Part shown: in pieces, positions 17,126-25,911 of the stretch | Layout of the letters: every line of letters begins with the position of its first letter | How positions within the stretch are numbered: the first letter of the stretch is position 1 | Assembly (NCBI GenBank): GCA_902515205.1 | Contig: CABXTU010000013.1 | Coordinates: forward strand, 1 to 33,651 | From: an uncultured Pelagibacteraceae bacterium | Lineage (GTDB): Bacteria > Pseudomonadota > Alphaproteobacteria > Pelagibacterales > Pelagibacteraceae | Length of the DNA stretch: 33,651 nt | Direction: 5' to 3' | Notes under the pieces: model-generated | Seen by the model: the letters and a program-made list of their open reading frames with translations, nothing else | The model's database searches: none | Told to the model about the DNA's origin: nothing | Program-made: the position numbers and the translations under genes

Positions 17126-20123
17126 TTAATCTTTCACCTTCTTTATCAAAAAAAACTGGATCAGCTACAATTACATTTATGTTTTTATCTTCCATTGGAA
17201 TAATCAATTTTTGTCCTAACATATTTTTTCCACCCTTAACGACACCTAATGCGATAGATTTTTTTAAATTTGGGCTATAATAACTTGAAGTAACATGGCC
17301 AAGCATTTCAACAGGTGATTTTTTAACATCAGCAACTATCTGTGCACCTTCTTCTAAAATTTCCTTTGGATTTTCCGTTAATAAACCAACCAATTGTTTT
17401 CTATCCTCCCTAATTGTATCAGATCTATATAATGATCTTTTTCCAATGAAATCGAATTTCTTTTTGCTTACTATCCAATCCATTTGTAAATCAATTGGTG
17501 TCATGGTTGCATCAGTATCTTGTCCGACAATTATAAAACCTTTCTCTGCTCTTAATAAGTGCATTGTTTCAGTTCCATAGGGAGTTATATTAAAATCTTT
17601 ACCGGCTTTCATACATTTTTCCCAAACAGATTTACCATAATTTGCTTGGATATTAATTTCATAGCTATGTTCTCCGGTAAAACTAATTCTCATTACTCTA
17701 CATTTAATATTATTTATTTTTGCATTTTTAAACGACATATGTGGAAACCTTTCATCAGAAAGATCTAAATCAGGAATAACTTTTGAAACAATTTTTTTAC
17801 TATTAGGACCACAAACACTTATTGTAGCATAATGATCAGTTACAGATGATAAATATACATCTAATTCAGGCCATTCTGTCTGAAGATAATCTTCAAGCTT
17901 TCCTAATACATTAGCAGCTCCACCAGTAGTAGTAGTCATTAAATAATGATTTTCACCTAATCTAGTTGTTACTCCATCATCATAAACCATTCCATCTTCG
18001 TTTAGCATCAAACCATAACGACATTTACCTACAGCAAGTTTTGACCAAGCATTGGTATAGACACGATTTAAAAATTCTGATGAATCAGTACCCTGTATAT
18101 CAATTTTTCCTAATGTAGATGCATCTAGAATACCCGCTGAGTCTCTAGCAGATTTACTTTCTCTTTGCACTGCTTGATGCATATTTTCGTTATTCTTAGG
18201 ATAGTACCAAGCTCTTTTCCATTGACCAACATTTTCAAACTTAGCATTATTTTCAACATGCCAATCATGTATCGGAGTACGTCTGAAAATATCAAAAAAT
18301 TCCCCCACATTTCTTCCTACAATAGTACCAAAAGTAAGAGGTGTATAAGGAGGTCTAAAAGTTGTGGTTCCATGTTCACCCATTTTAGTCCCGGCTGTTT
18401 CTGAAATTATTCCTAAAGCATGCATATTACCAAGTTTACCTTGATCAGTCCCCATGCCAGTAGTGGTGTATCTTTTTACATGTTCTATAGATCTAAATCC
18501 TTCTCTTAGAGCTAATTTAATATCTTTTGAGGTTGCATCATTTTGATAATCAACAAATGATTTAGTTTTTCCTATGGGTTTGTCAGATGGCAATAACCAA
18601 ATATTTCTCTTTGATAGATTTAAACCTGAAACAATTTCAATAGTTTTGTATTCAGAATTTTCAATATTAAGAAACTTTTTAATAGAAAATAAAGTATTTT
18701 TTATTATTTCCTCTAAACTAAAGTCTCCATTGCAAGATCCAATACTTATTTGATCTGAGGGATAAACATCTGGGATGAAGACTTGGTCTTCTTCTCTAAA
18801 TTTTAATTTACCACCCGACTGTGTAAATAAATGTACTGCTGGGGTCCAGCCACCCGATATACCCAAACAATCACAATTTAGTTTTGTTTTGTCACCAATT
18901 ACTGTTTGACCATCTTTTGAAAGTTTCATAATGGATATTTTATTTATTCTTTTATATCCGTAGGTATCAACAACAGTGTAGGCTTTATAAATTTTAACAT
19001 TATTTTTTTCTACCTCATAAGAAATTTTTGAGTCAATCTGCTCTCTATTATCAATTATTGCATTAATTTTAATTCCTCTTTGAATTAAGCTCATGGCAGT
19101 TTCGTATGCAGTATCGTTATTGGTAAAAAGAATAATATTTTCACCACAAGCTACACCATATAAATCAATATATTTTTTAATTGAAGAAGATAATAGTATC
19201 CCTGGACGATCATTATTATTGAATATTAGAGGTCTTTCTATAGAGCCAGTAGCTGTAATTACTTTTTTAGCTCTAATTTTCAATAGTCTTTGTCTTACTT
19301 TATTTTCTCTTTGATTAATTGGTAAATGATCAGTGAGATTTTCACGAGCTAATAAAAAATTGTATCCATGAAATGCTGCAACACTAGTTCTTGTTTTTAT
19401 TTCTAAATTTTTCAATTTAGATATCTCATTAATTTCTTTTTCTAACCATGAACTTGTTATTTGATTATTAATCTTTGAAAATTCTGAGTTATCATAAATA
19501 GAAGATCCGCCCAAATGAGATTTTTCATCAACCAAAAGAGTTTTAAAACCATTTTTAGCTGCCATTTTAGCTGCCATTATTCCTGATATACCTGCCCCAA
19601 TAACTAAAACATCGCAATGAATATAATTATGCTCATATATGTCTGGATCAGCGACTTTAGGTGATTTACCTAAACCTGCAGATTTTCTAATAAAATATTC
19701 ATACTTCTCCCAGAAACTTGCGGGCCACATAAAAGTTTTATAATAAAAACCTGCGGGTAAAATAGGGGACAACAGATTATTAATTCCACCAACATCAAAA
19801 TTAACACTTGGCCAACAATTTTGACTAGATGCAACTAAACCCTCATAAATTTCGACCTCTGTAGCTCTTACATTAGGTTCGGTTCTTGATGAATTATCAT
19901 GTAATTGAATAATTGCATTTGGTTCTTCAGAACCAGATGTCATAATTCCACGAGGTCTATGATATTTGAAACTTCTTCCTAAAAGATGAACACCATTTGC
20001 CAATAAAGCTGATGCTAGTGTATCACCCTTAAAACCAAAGTATTTTTTATTATTAAACTTAAAAGAAACTCGATAAGTTTCATCGATAAATTTGCTTGTT
20101 TTAAATCTTAAATTATTAGACAT
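17112..20123 (-). CDS. soxA: Sarcosine oxidase alpha subunit
   Basis: Large subunit (1003 residues) of the cytoplasmic enzyme that oxidatively demethylates sarcosine to glycine, passing the one-carbon unit to tetrahydrofolate and making hydrogen peroxide. Domain order is typical: an N-terminal ferredoxin-like 2Fe-2S-type fold without the cluster cysteines (about 18-100), an NAD-binding Rossmann domain with VLVIGAGISGIMAA (about 172-186), and from about 620 a glycine-cleavage T-protein domain beginning near SARDSAGILDASTLGKIDI. The C-terminal half is where folate binds in the characterised family members. It starts one base after the soxD stop. Dimethylglycine oxidase homologues share the T-domain, but the four-gene operon decides the call. 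Confidence 0.95.
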   Translation of the reverse strand: MSNNLRFKTSKFIDETYRVSFKFNNKKYFGFKGDTLASALLANGVHLLGRSFKYHRPRGIMTSGSEEPNAIIQLHDNSSRTEPNVRATEVEIYEGLVASSQNCWPSVNFDVGGINNLLSPILPAGFYYKTFMWPASFWEKYEYFIRKSAGLGKSPKVADPDIYEHNYIHCDVLVIGAGISGIMAAKMAAKNGFKTLLVDEKSHLGGSSIYDNSEFSKINNQITSSWLEKEINEISKLKNLEIKTRTSVAAFHGYNFLLARENLTDHLPINQRENKVRQRLLKIRAKKVITATGSIERPLIFNNNDRPGILLSSSIKKYIDLYGVACGENIILFTNNDTAYETAMSLIQRGIKINAIIDNREQIDSKISYEVEKNNVKIYKAYTVVDTYGYKRINKISIMKLSKDGQTVIGDKTKLNCDCLGISGGWTPAVHLFTQSGGKLKFREEDQVFIPDVYPSDQISIGSCNGDFSLEEIIKNTLFSIKKFLNIENSEYKTIEIVSGLNLSKRNIWLLPSDKPIGKTKSFVDYQNDATSKDIKLALREGFRSIEHVKRYTTTGMGTDQGKLGNMHALGIISETAGTKMGEHGTTTFRPPYTPLTFGTIVGRNVGEFFDIFRRTPIHDWHVENNAKFENVGQWKRAWYYPKNNENMHQAVQRESKSARDSAGILDASTLGKIDIQGTDSSEFLNRVYTNAWSKLAVGKCRYGLMLNEDGMVYDDGVTTRLGENHYLMTTTTGGAANVLGKLEDYLQTEWPELDVYLSSVTDHYATISVCGPNSKKIVSKVIPDLDLSDERFPHMSFKNAKINNIKCRVMRISFTGEHSYEINIQANYGKSVWEKCMKAGKDFNITPYGTETMHLLRAEKGFIIVGQDTDATMTPIDLQMDWIVSKKKFDFIGKRSLYRSDTIREDRKQLVGLLTENPKEILEEGAQIVADVKKSPVEMLGHVTSSYYSPNLKKSIALGVVKGGKNMLGQKLIIPMEDKNINVIVADPVFFDKEGERLNAKL

Positions 20124-20124
20124 T

Positions 20125-20400
20125 TTACTTTACTGGTGGTTTTTCTCCCATTTTGTATATAGCTTTTATTTGGTCGTTTGACGTATCTCTGATCATATTG
20201 AACCATTTTCTACAACCATGAACATGGTTCCATCTTTCAAATTGAACCCCTTTTATATTTTTTCTCATGAACAAATATTCCGCCCATTCATCATCACTTA
20301 GTTCTGTAGGTTGTTTTGGTCTTATAATATGTGCTTCACCACCTGCTTTAAATTCGCTTTGTTCTCTCTCACCACAAAAAGGACAATTAATTAAAAACAT
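20125..20400 (-). CDS. soxD: Sarcosine oxidase delta subunit
   Basis: 91-residue zinc-binding subunit of heterotetrameric sarcosine oxidase. Zinc ligands known for the family are all visible: Cys6 and Cys9 in NCPFCGER, and His59 and Cys63 in WNHVHGCRKWF. The middle contains the family's DDEWAEYLFMR segment. The ATG overlaps the soxB stop as TAATG and the stop sits one base before soxA, so stoichiometric co-translation is likely. Confidence 0.95.
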   Translation of the reverse strand: MFLINCPFCGEREQSEFKAGGEAHIIRPKQPTELSDDEWAEYLFMRKNIKGVQFERWNHVHGCRKWFNMIRDTSNDQIKAIYKMGEKPPVK

Positions 20401-21653
20401 TAGTGAGCAACAGCAGCTGCACCATGTTCATCAACTAGATCACCGCTTACAAATCTATTTATATTAAAGGCAGCATTTAATTTATGAGGTTCATCATTCG
20501 CAATTGTGTGAGCAAATAAATCCCCTGAGCCAGGTGTTGCTTTAAAACCTCCTGTTCCCCAACCACAATTAAAGTATAAACCTTTAATTGAAGTTTTGCT
20601 TACTATTGGACTTGCATCAGGACATATATCAACTATTCCACCCCACTGACGAAGCATTCTCATTCTACTAAATATTGGATATAGCTCTAAAATTGCATTT
20701 AAAGTTCCTTCCACAATATCATGACTTCCTTTTTGAGAGTAAGACACATAATCATCAGTTCCTGCTCCAATAACCAATTCTCCTTTATCAGACTGGCTTA
20801 CATATGCATGAACAGCGTTAGACATTACAACTGTATCTATTATTGGTTTTACTGGTTCAGACACTAAAGCTTGAAGTGGTTTACTTTCCAAAGGTAATTT
20901 TAATCCAGCCATATTCGCTATTACACTGGAGTGACCAGCGGCCACAACTCCAATTTTTTTAGTTTTGATAAAACCTTTAGTTGTTTCAATTCCCTCAACT
21001 GTATCACCATTTCTTTTTATTCCTTTTACCTCACAATTTTGAATTATATCAACACCCATTTCATCCGCACCTCTTGCATATCCCCAAGCAACAGCATCAT
21101 GCCTAGCTGTACCAGCTCTTCTTTGAAGAGTTCCACCTAAAACTGGATAACGAATTTCCTGTGAGGTATTTATAATTGGGCAAAATTTTTTAACTTCCTC
21201 GGTATTTAAATAAACTGCATCAATGCCATTCAATCTATTTGCGTGAGTTCTTCTTTTTAAATCTCTAACATCTTGCAAATTATGTGCAAGATTCATAACT
21301 CCTCTCTGACTAAACATGATATTATAATTTAATTCTTGAGATAAACCCTCCCAAATTTTAAGAGCATGGTCATATAGACCTGCGCTTGCATCCCATAAAT
21401 AATTAGATCTAATTATTGTGGTATTTCGACCAGTATTTCCTCCTCCTATCCAACCTTTTTCAACAACAGCAATATTTTTAATGTTATGTTTTTTTGCAAG
21501 ATAATAAGCAGTTGCAAGACCATGTCCTCCACCACCGACTATTACAGCATCATATTCTTTTTTAGGCTCAGGATCTTTCCAAGCTTTCTCCCAATTTTCA
21601 TGATAAGAAAAAGCGTTTTTAATAAGTGAAAATATTGAATACTTATTTTTCAT
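20400..21653 (-). CDS. soxB: Sarcosine oxidase beta subunit
   Basis: 417-residue FAD/FMN-binding subunit that carries the sarcosine oxidation site. The N-terminal dinucleotide motif is [19 protein letters not shown] (about 35-53), followed by [17 protein letters not shown]. The segment [15 protein letters not shown] contains His185, the residue expected to bind FMN covalently in heterotetrameric sarcosine oxidases. The C-terminal [11 protein letters not shown] and [14 protein letters not shown] segments are typical. It is the first gene of the sox run and diverges from tRNA-Ser across 64 bases, too short for an evident riboswitch; the promoter must lie there. Confidence 0.95.
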   Translation of the reverse strand: MKNKYSIFSLIKNAFSYHENWEKAWKDPEPKKEYDAVIVGGGGHGLATAYYLAKKHNIKNIAVVEKGWIGGGNTGRNTTIIRSNYLWDASAGLYDHALKIWEGLSQELNYNIMFSQRGVMNLAHNLQDVRDLKRRTHANRLNGIDAVYLNTEEVKKFCPIINTSQEIRYPVLGGTLQRRAGTARHDAVAWGYARGADEMGVDIIQNCEVKGIKRNGDTVEGIETTKGFIKTKKIGVVAAGHSSVIANMAGLKLPLESKPLQALVSEPVKPIIDTVVMSNAVHAYVSQSDKGELVIGAGTDDYVSYSQKGSHDIVEGTLNAILELYPIFSRMRMLRQWGGIVDICPDASPIVSKTSIKGLYFNCGWGTGGFKATPGSGDLFAHTIANDEPHKLNAAFNINRFVSGDLVDEHGAAAVAH

Positions 21654-21692
21654 AATTAATGAATAATTACTTTATAAATATTGATTATTCAA

Positions 21693-21698
21693 TACAAT
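21693..21698 (+). promoter_or_regulatory. Possible -10 element for tRNA-Ser
   Basis: TACAAT lies 19 bases before the tRNA 5' end, a plausible -10 box leaving a short 5' leader. No convincing -35 hexamer is seen 16-18 bases upstream. In such AT-rich DNA this match could be chance. Confidence 0.25.
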
Positions 21699-21717
21699 CA
21701 GAAGTGACAAATTTATT

Positions 21718-21809
21718 GGAAGAGTGGGTGAGAGGCTGAAACCAGTCGTTTGCTAAATGACCGTGCGAGGAAACTTGTACCGAGGGTTCGAATCCCTCCT
21801 CTTCCGCCA
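21718..21809 (+). tRNA. tRNA-Ser, anticodon GCU
   Basis: 92-base class II tRNA with all arms readable. The acceptor stem GGAAGAG (21718-21724) pairs with CTCTTCC (21799-21805), followed by discriminator G and an encoded CCA. The anticodon stem GTCGT/ATGAC (21745-21749 and 21757-21761, one G-U pair) carries loop TTGCTAA with anticodon GCT at 21752-21754, reading AGC/AGU serine codons. A long variable arm follows (about 21762-21781), as expected for Ser. The T stem GAGGG/CCCTC encloses TTCGAAT. It ends four bases before the stop of the convergent slt gene. Confidence 0.96.
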
Positions 21810-21813
21810 TATT

Positions 21814-23679
21814 CTAGAATAGAGGGTTATTTTTAAAGAAATCTTTCATAGGAATTGGTCTTTGTTCTAATATATACCTATAAACATTGTAGTTTTCTAA
21901 AACTCTTTGAACATAATTTCTTGTTTCTTTAAATTTTATTAATTCTATCCAATCAACGTAGTTTATTTGTTTTTTTTGAGGGTTCTTATTTATCTTTTTC
22001 CAATATTTTACCCTTTTTGGTCCTGCATTATACGCAGCAATTGCAAAAGGATAAGCACCATCATATTCAAGAATTAATCCTGCAATGTAATGAGAACCTA
22101 AGTTGATATTATATTCTGGATCAGTTGTTAGTCTTGATTTTGAATAAGGAAGCTTAGCTTGTTTTGCAACTAACTTGGCTGTGTAAGGCATTAATTGCAT
22201 TAGCCCTTTAGCTCCAGCATGACTATTTGCACTTAAATCAAATTCACTTTCTTGTCTAATGATTGATAAAATAAATGCAGTTTCAGGAATTTTTCTACCA
22301 TTAATATACTTTGGAGTACTAATTATTGGATAATTATATTTGTTATGAAATCTTTTTTCATATGAGGCAATTTTTGCTACTTGAATTGCAAAATCAAAAC
22401 GCTCAATGTTAGTTGCAAGTTCTGCAGCTAAAATTTCACTTCCACTATCAACATTGTCATTTGCTAAATGTCTCAGCATATGTTTAGCATATTTATCTTC
22501 ATTTAATTCATCGAGTAAATAAATTATTTTAACGATTTCTTTTTTAAAAAAATAATCTCTATATTCTTTTTTTACTTCCATATCCTTTGAAAGTTCAAAA
22601 TTTGCATTAGGATCTAATTCTCTAAAAGCTAATTGACCGTAATATGTAGTTAAATATTTCGCGCTTTCTTTAAACCAGTTAATTGATAATTCACTGTATC
22701 CTAATTTTTTATAAGTTTTTCCTAACCAATACGCACCTCTTGCAACACTTATTGGGAAACCAACGTTATTATAAAAATTTTCAAAATGTTCTTTTGCTAA
22801 TAAAGGATCATTTAAAAAACTTAAGGCAATCCAACCACTCATCCATTCTGCAGCTGCAAACTCAGAACCTTCGGTCAAAGCATGATTACTAGAGATTTTA
22901 TAGGCAAGTTCATATTTTTTTTTATATATTAATGATCTTGCTATGATTTCTCTTTCTTCCCACCATTTATCGGGCCTAACCAAATAATCTTTTGAGTTTT
23001 TAATTTTTAATAAGATTTCAACTGAGCTATCAACTCTTCCTCTTTTTCTTCTCCATTTTAATCTATCATAATTTAATCCTGCATCATTTTTAAACTTGGC
23101 GGGTACTTTAGATATAGCATTATCAACACCATATGATTTGCTCATTAAAAGTTGTCTTGCATTATACAAAAGTTCGTAATCTTTAGGCAAATACCTTAAC
23201 ATTCGTTTTAAATCCCAATATTTATTATTCCAGGCAAGATAATCAGCACGATTTATATAATCTTCTGAATCAAGATATTTTTTAAATTTTTTTCTATAAA
23301 ATTTTAAATCTGATTTAGTCAATTCAGCTGAGATCCATCCTTCTTTAATTAAATTAACTCCTTTTACTTTATTTCCTGTTAAAACCAAACTTTCCCCAAG
23401 TATCATTTTGCCAAAGCCGCTCAGAGGCATTGAGTTTTCATACCAATCTATAATTTTATTTGGTGATATATTTTTGGTAGATAGCTTATGTTCTGCAAGA
23501 TATTTAATACGACCAATTCTTGGATAGTTTTCATTTTTATCTATAAATTTTTTATATTCATAATAAGATGCTTGGTTACCTTTTCTTAACAAGTGTCTCC
23601 ATTCAATAAAATTATATATTGATTTATCCTTTGCTTTTTTTGAAGTTTTTAAAGCATCTGACCATTTAGATCTTTTCAT
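21814..23679 (-). CDS. slt: Soluble lytic murein transglycosylase, main part (5' end in another frame)
   Basis: Periplasmic enzyme that cleaves peptidoglycan glycan strands to 1,6-anhydro ends. From the first ATG in this frame 621 residues follow: a long alpha-superhelical part, then the C-terminal lysozyme-like domain with RQESEFDLSANSHAGAKGLM (catalytic Glu477), QLMP, DPEYNINLGSHY and AAYNAGPKRVKYW. This start has no signal peptide, which is wrong for a periplasmic enzyme. The same frame continues upstream without ATG, GTG or TTG to a stop at 23806-23808, and its translation (SKYYNKKDFNLAKKAISE) looks like authentic protein. The signal-bearing start is in the adjacent frame at 24020; see the A9 tract at 23776-23784. 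Whether the gene is functional is uncertain. Confidence 0.88.
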   Translation of the reverse strand: MKRSKWSDALKTSKKAKDKSIYNFIEWRHLLRKGNQASYYEYKKFIDKNENYPRIGRIKYLAEHKLSTKNISPNKIIDWYENSMPLSGFGKMILGESLVLTGNKVKGVNLIKEGWISAELTKSDLKFYRKKFKKYLDSEDYINRADYLAWNNKYWDLKRMLRYLPKDYELLYNARQLLMSKSYGVDNAISKVPAKFKNDAGLNYDRLKWRRKRGRVDSSVEILLKIKNSKDYLVRPDKWWEEREIIARSLIYKKKYELAYKISSNHALTEGSEFAAAEWMSGWIALSFLNDPLLAKEHFENFYNNVGFPISVARGAYWLGKTYKKLGYSELSINWFKESAKYLTTYYGQLAFRELDPNANFELSKDMEVKKEYRDYFFKKEIVKIIYLLDELNEDKYAKHMLRHLANDNVDSGSEILAAELATNIERFDFAIQVAKIASYEKRFHNKYNYPIISTPKYINGRKIPETAFILSIIRQESEFDLSANSHAGAKGLMQLMPYTAKLVAKQAKLPYSKSRLTTDPEYNINLGSHYIAGLILEYDGAYPFAIAAYNAGPKRVKYWKKINKNPQKKQINYVDWIELIKFKETRNYVQRVLENYNVYRYILEQRPIPMKDFFKNNPLF

Positions 23680-23768
23680 TTCAGATATAGCTTTTTTTGC
23701 TAAATTAAAATCTTTTTTATTATAATATTTAGAAATTTTGATGTTTTTGCTATTTTGAGTACCTGCTA

Positions 23769-24020
23769 TTAAAGGTTTTTTTTTGGTAAAATAATTCCAC
23801 TTTTTTCATTTTTTTTGACAATAATTTTTTTCTCAGTTTTTTTTTCTTTATTTTCTTCAATCGGTTTTGGAAGAGGTCTTAACGCATCTATTAATAATTT
23901 TTTTTGAGTTTGTTCTTTTGATAGGATAGGTTTTTTGAGAGGAATTATGTCAGATGAGACATAATTAAATATTCCGTAAAGGTAAAACATAAATAAAAAA
24001 AATAAGAATTTTTTTGTCAT
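23769..24020 (-). CDS. slt: N-terminal signal-peptide fragment of the lytic transglycosylase, frameshifted from the rest
   Basis: An 83-codon frame starting at ATG 24020. It begins MTKKFLFFLFMFYLYGIFNY, a lysine-then-hydrophobic signal sequence, followed by a proline- and lysine-rich linker (DALRPLPKPIEENKEKK) and ends GIILPKKNL at a stop caused by the reading-frame change. Adding one A to the A9 run would turn the end into LPKKKPLIAGT and run straight into the frame of the catalytic part, giving one 735-residue protein. I therefore read it as the 5' end of slt rather than a separate gene. The start diverges from dapA by 42 bases. Alternatively it could be an independent small exported protein, but nothing supports that. 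Confidence 0.7.
   Translation of the reverse strand: MTKKFLFFLFMFYLYGIFNYVSSDIIPLKKPILSKEQTQKKLLIDALRPLPKPIEENKEKKTEKKIIVKKNEKSGIILPKKNL
23776..23784 (-). other. A9 homopolymer at the slt reading-frame break
   Basis: Nine T on the plus strand (nine A in the slt mRNA sense), between CCA and CCT codons. The upstream frame needs ten A (or seven) to join the downstream frame. Possible explanations are a sequencing or assembly indel, a real frameshift mutation, or RNA polymerase slippage on the A run, which is known to restore frames in some AT-rich genomes. Confidence 0.8.
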
Positions 24021-24062
24021 AATCTTTACTATAAAAATCTACAATCTATGTTATAAGGATTT

Positions 24063-24944
24063 ATGTTTAAAGGTTCAAATGTTGCTTTAATTACTCCATT
24101 TAAAGAGGATAAGCTAGATGATAGTACTTATATAAAATTAATCCATTTTCATATAAAAAATGGGACTGATGGTCTTGTCCCTGCTGGAACGACAGGAGAG
24201 TCACCAACTTTATCTCATCAAGAGCACGAGAGAGTAATTGAATTGTGTGTAAAAGAAAGTAATGGTAAAATACCAGTTTTTGCAGGAACAGGTTCAAACT
24301 CTACCGAGGAAGCCATCTCATTAACTATACACGCAGAAAAAAAGGGCGCAGACGGTGCTCTTATAGTTACACCATATTATAACAAACCAACACAAGAAGG
24401 TCTTTATCAGCACTATAAAGCGATAAATGATAAATGTGGGATACCAATATTAATTTATAACATACCAAGTAGATCAGTAATAGATATGACAGTTGATACT
24501 ATGGCTAGATTATACGAATTAAAAAATATAATAGGTGTTAAAGATGCAACTGGTGATCTTAATAGAGTTGATCAATCATTAAAAAAGATGGGAAAAAACT
24601 TTTTACAATTGACTGGTAACGATGACAATGCATTAGAATTTAATAAAAGAGGAGGTGCAGGCGCAATAAGTGTTACTGCAAATATTGCTCCAAAACTGTG
24701 CTCAGATTTTCAAAGATATTCTATAATGAATGATAGTGATTCTCAAAAAAAAGCAGATGAACTTAATAAGATTTTAGAACCAGTTCATCATTCTATGTTT
24801 GTGGAAAGTAATCCAAGTCCAGTAAAATATGCGGCAAAACTACTAGGACTTTGCGATGATCAAGTAAGACTTCCTTTAGTTAAAATTACAGATCCAACAA
24901 AAGATATAGTAAAAAAAGCGTTAGTGTCTGCTAAATTACTTTGA
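24063..24944 (+). CDS. dapA: 4-hydroxy-tetrahydrodipicolinate synthase
   Basis: Condenses pyruvate with aspartate semialdehyde, the first step specific to lysine and diaminopimelate synthesis. The 293-residue TIM-barrel protein has [10 protein letters not shown] (residues 41-50, with the Thr pair of the active site), [14 protein letters not shown], Tyr132 in LIYNIPSR and the Schiff-base lysine Lys160 in [11 protein letters not shown] strong ribosome binding site AAGGAT (24055-24060) precedes the ATG. It heads the plus-strand run to recO and shares a 42-base divergent gap with slt, another peptidoglycan gene. The stop overlaps smpB (TGATG). Confidence 0.96.
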   Translation: MFKGSNVALITPFKEDKLDDSTYIKLIHFHIKNGTDGLVPAGTTGESPTLSHQEHERVIELCVKESNGKIPVFAGTGSNSTEEAISLTIHAEKKGADGALIVTPYYNKPTQEGLYQHYKAINDKCGIPILIYNIPSRSVIDMTVDTMARLYELKNIIGVKDATGDLNRVDQSLKKMGKNFLQLTGNDDNALEFNKRGGAGAISVTANIAPKLCSDFQRYSIMNDSDSQKKADELNKILEPVHHSMFVESNPSPVKYAAKLLGLCDDQVRLPLVKITDPTKDIVKKALVSAKLL

Positions 24945-25414
24945 TGAAAAGAAAAACCAATCCTGGTTTAAAGATAATTTGCCTAAATCGGAAAGCGAGT
25001 TTTAATTATTTTTTTGAAGACATTCTAGAAGCTGGAATTGTTCTTAAAGGCTCAGAAATAAAATCTATAAGAAATGGAAAGGTAAATATTGGTGACTCTT
25101 ATGCTATAGAAAAAAAAGGTGAGATAGTATTAATCAATTCACATATATCTTCTTATAAGCAAGCAAGTTATTCTAATCATAATCCTATGGATGAGAGAAA
25201 ATTATTACTTAGTAAAAGAGAAATAAACAAATTAATAGGAAAAATGCAACGTGAAGGTTTTACTATAATTCCAACAAAAATGTATTTTAAAAAAGGTATA
25301 GCTAAAATAGAGATTGCAATAGCCAAAGGGAAAAAACAATTTGATAAAAGAGCCGTGAAAAAAAAAAGAGATTGGAATCGACTTAAGGCTAGATATATTA
25401 GAAAGTCAAGTTAA
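24944..25414 (+). CDS. smpB: SsrA-binding protein SmpB
   Basis: tmRNA partner that brings SsrA to stalled ribosomes in trans-translation. The 156-residue protein has the OB-fold core with [20 protein letters not shown], ends of the fold with [13 protein letters not shown], and the basic, flexible C-terminal tail with [15 protein letters not shown] used for decoding-site contact. I chose the ATG at 24944, overlapping the dapA stop, over a TTG one codon earlier. The tmRNA itself is not in this window. Confidence 0.95.
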   Translation: MKRKTNPGLKIICLNRKASFNYFFEDILEAGIVLKGSEIKSIRNGKVNIGDSYAIEKKGEIVLINSHISSYKQASYSNHNPMDERKLLLSKREINKLIGKMQREGFTIIPTKMYFKKGIAKIEIAIAKGKKQFDKRAVKKKRDWNRLKARYIRKSS

Positions 25415-25891
25415 ATGATATATTTAGGAATAGGGTCAAATTTGGGAAATAGAAAAATTAATATTGAACAAGCAAAATTCAGGATATCTCAAAATAACAT
25501 AAAGATACTTCAATCTTCAAATTATTATGAAAGTTTGTCTTGGCCAAATATAAAAGATCCGAAATTTCTAAATATTGTGATTAAAATTAAGACAAATTTA
25601 AAACCAATTAAGTTAATTAGATTGTGCAAAAAAATTGAAGAATCATTTGGTAAAAGAAAAAAAGAGAGAAATTCCCCTCGAATATGTGATATCGACATCC
25701 TTGATTATAAAAAAAAGCAAATAAACAAAGGTCTAATTTTACCTCATCCAAGGTTAAGTCAACGAAATTTTGTTCTTTTACCATTATTTGAGCTTAATAA
25801 AAGCTGGAAACATCCTAAAACTAAATCCAATATAAAGTCACTTATATTAGCATTATCAAGTAAAGACATAAGATCTATTAAAAAAATTTAA
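25415..25891 (+). CDS. folK: 2-amino-4-hydroxy-6-hydroxymethyldihydropteridine pyrophosphokinase
   Basis: Transfers pyrophosphate from ATP to the pterin in folate synthesis. The 158-residue protein begins with YLGIGSNLGNRKINI and shows the family signature with two metal-binding aspartates in RICDIDILDY, then LILPHPRLSQRNFVLLPL. The ATG follows the smpB stop with no gap. It sits before rel, where related alphaproteobacteria commonly have folK-rpoZ-rel; rpoZ is missing here. Folate supply also ties it loosely to soxA and glyA. Confidence 0.92.
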   Translation: MIYLGIGSNLGNRKINIEQAKFRISQNNIKILQSSNYYESLSWPNIKDPKFLNIVIKIKTNLKPIKLIRLCKKIEESFGKRKKERNSPRICDIDILDYKKKQINKGLILPHPRLSQRNFVLLPLFELNKSWKHPKTKSNIKSLILALSSKDIRSIKKI

Positions 25892-25911
25892 TTTAATGAT
25901 ATAGTAATTCA

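Noticed and set aside
21654-21717. Glycine or other riboswitch before soxB
   Set aside because: Only 64 bases lie between soxB and tRNA-Ser, too short for a glycine riboswitch, and no conserved hairpin pattern was seen.
21718-21809. tRNA-Ser as an integration site for a mobile element
   Set aside because: No integrase, no repeated copy of the tRNA 3' end and only housekeeping genes on both sides were seen.
23769-24020. Independent small secreted protein
   Set aside because: Its frame ends exactly where one added A would fuse it to the transglycosylase, which otherwise lacks both a start and a signal peptide.
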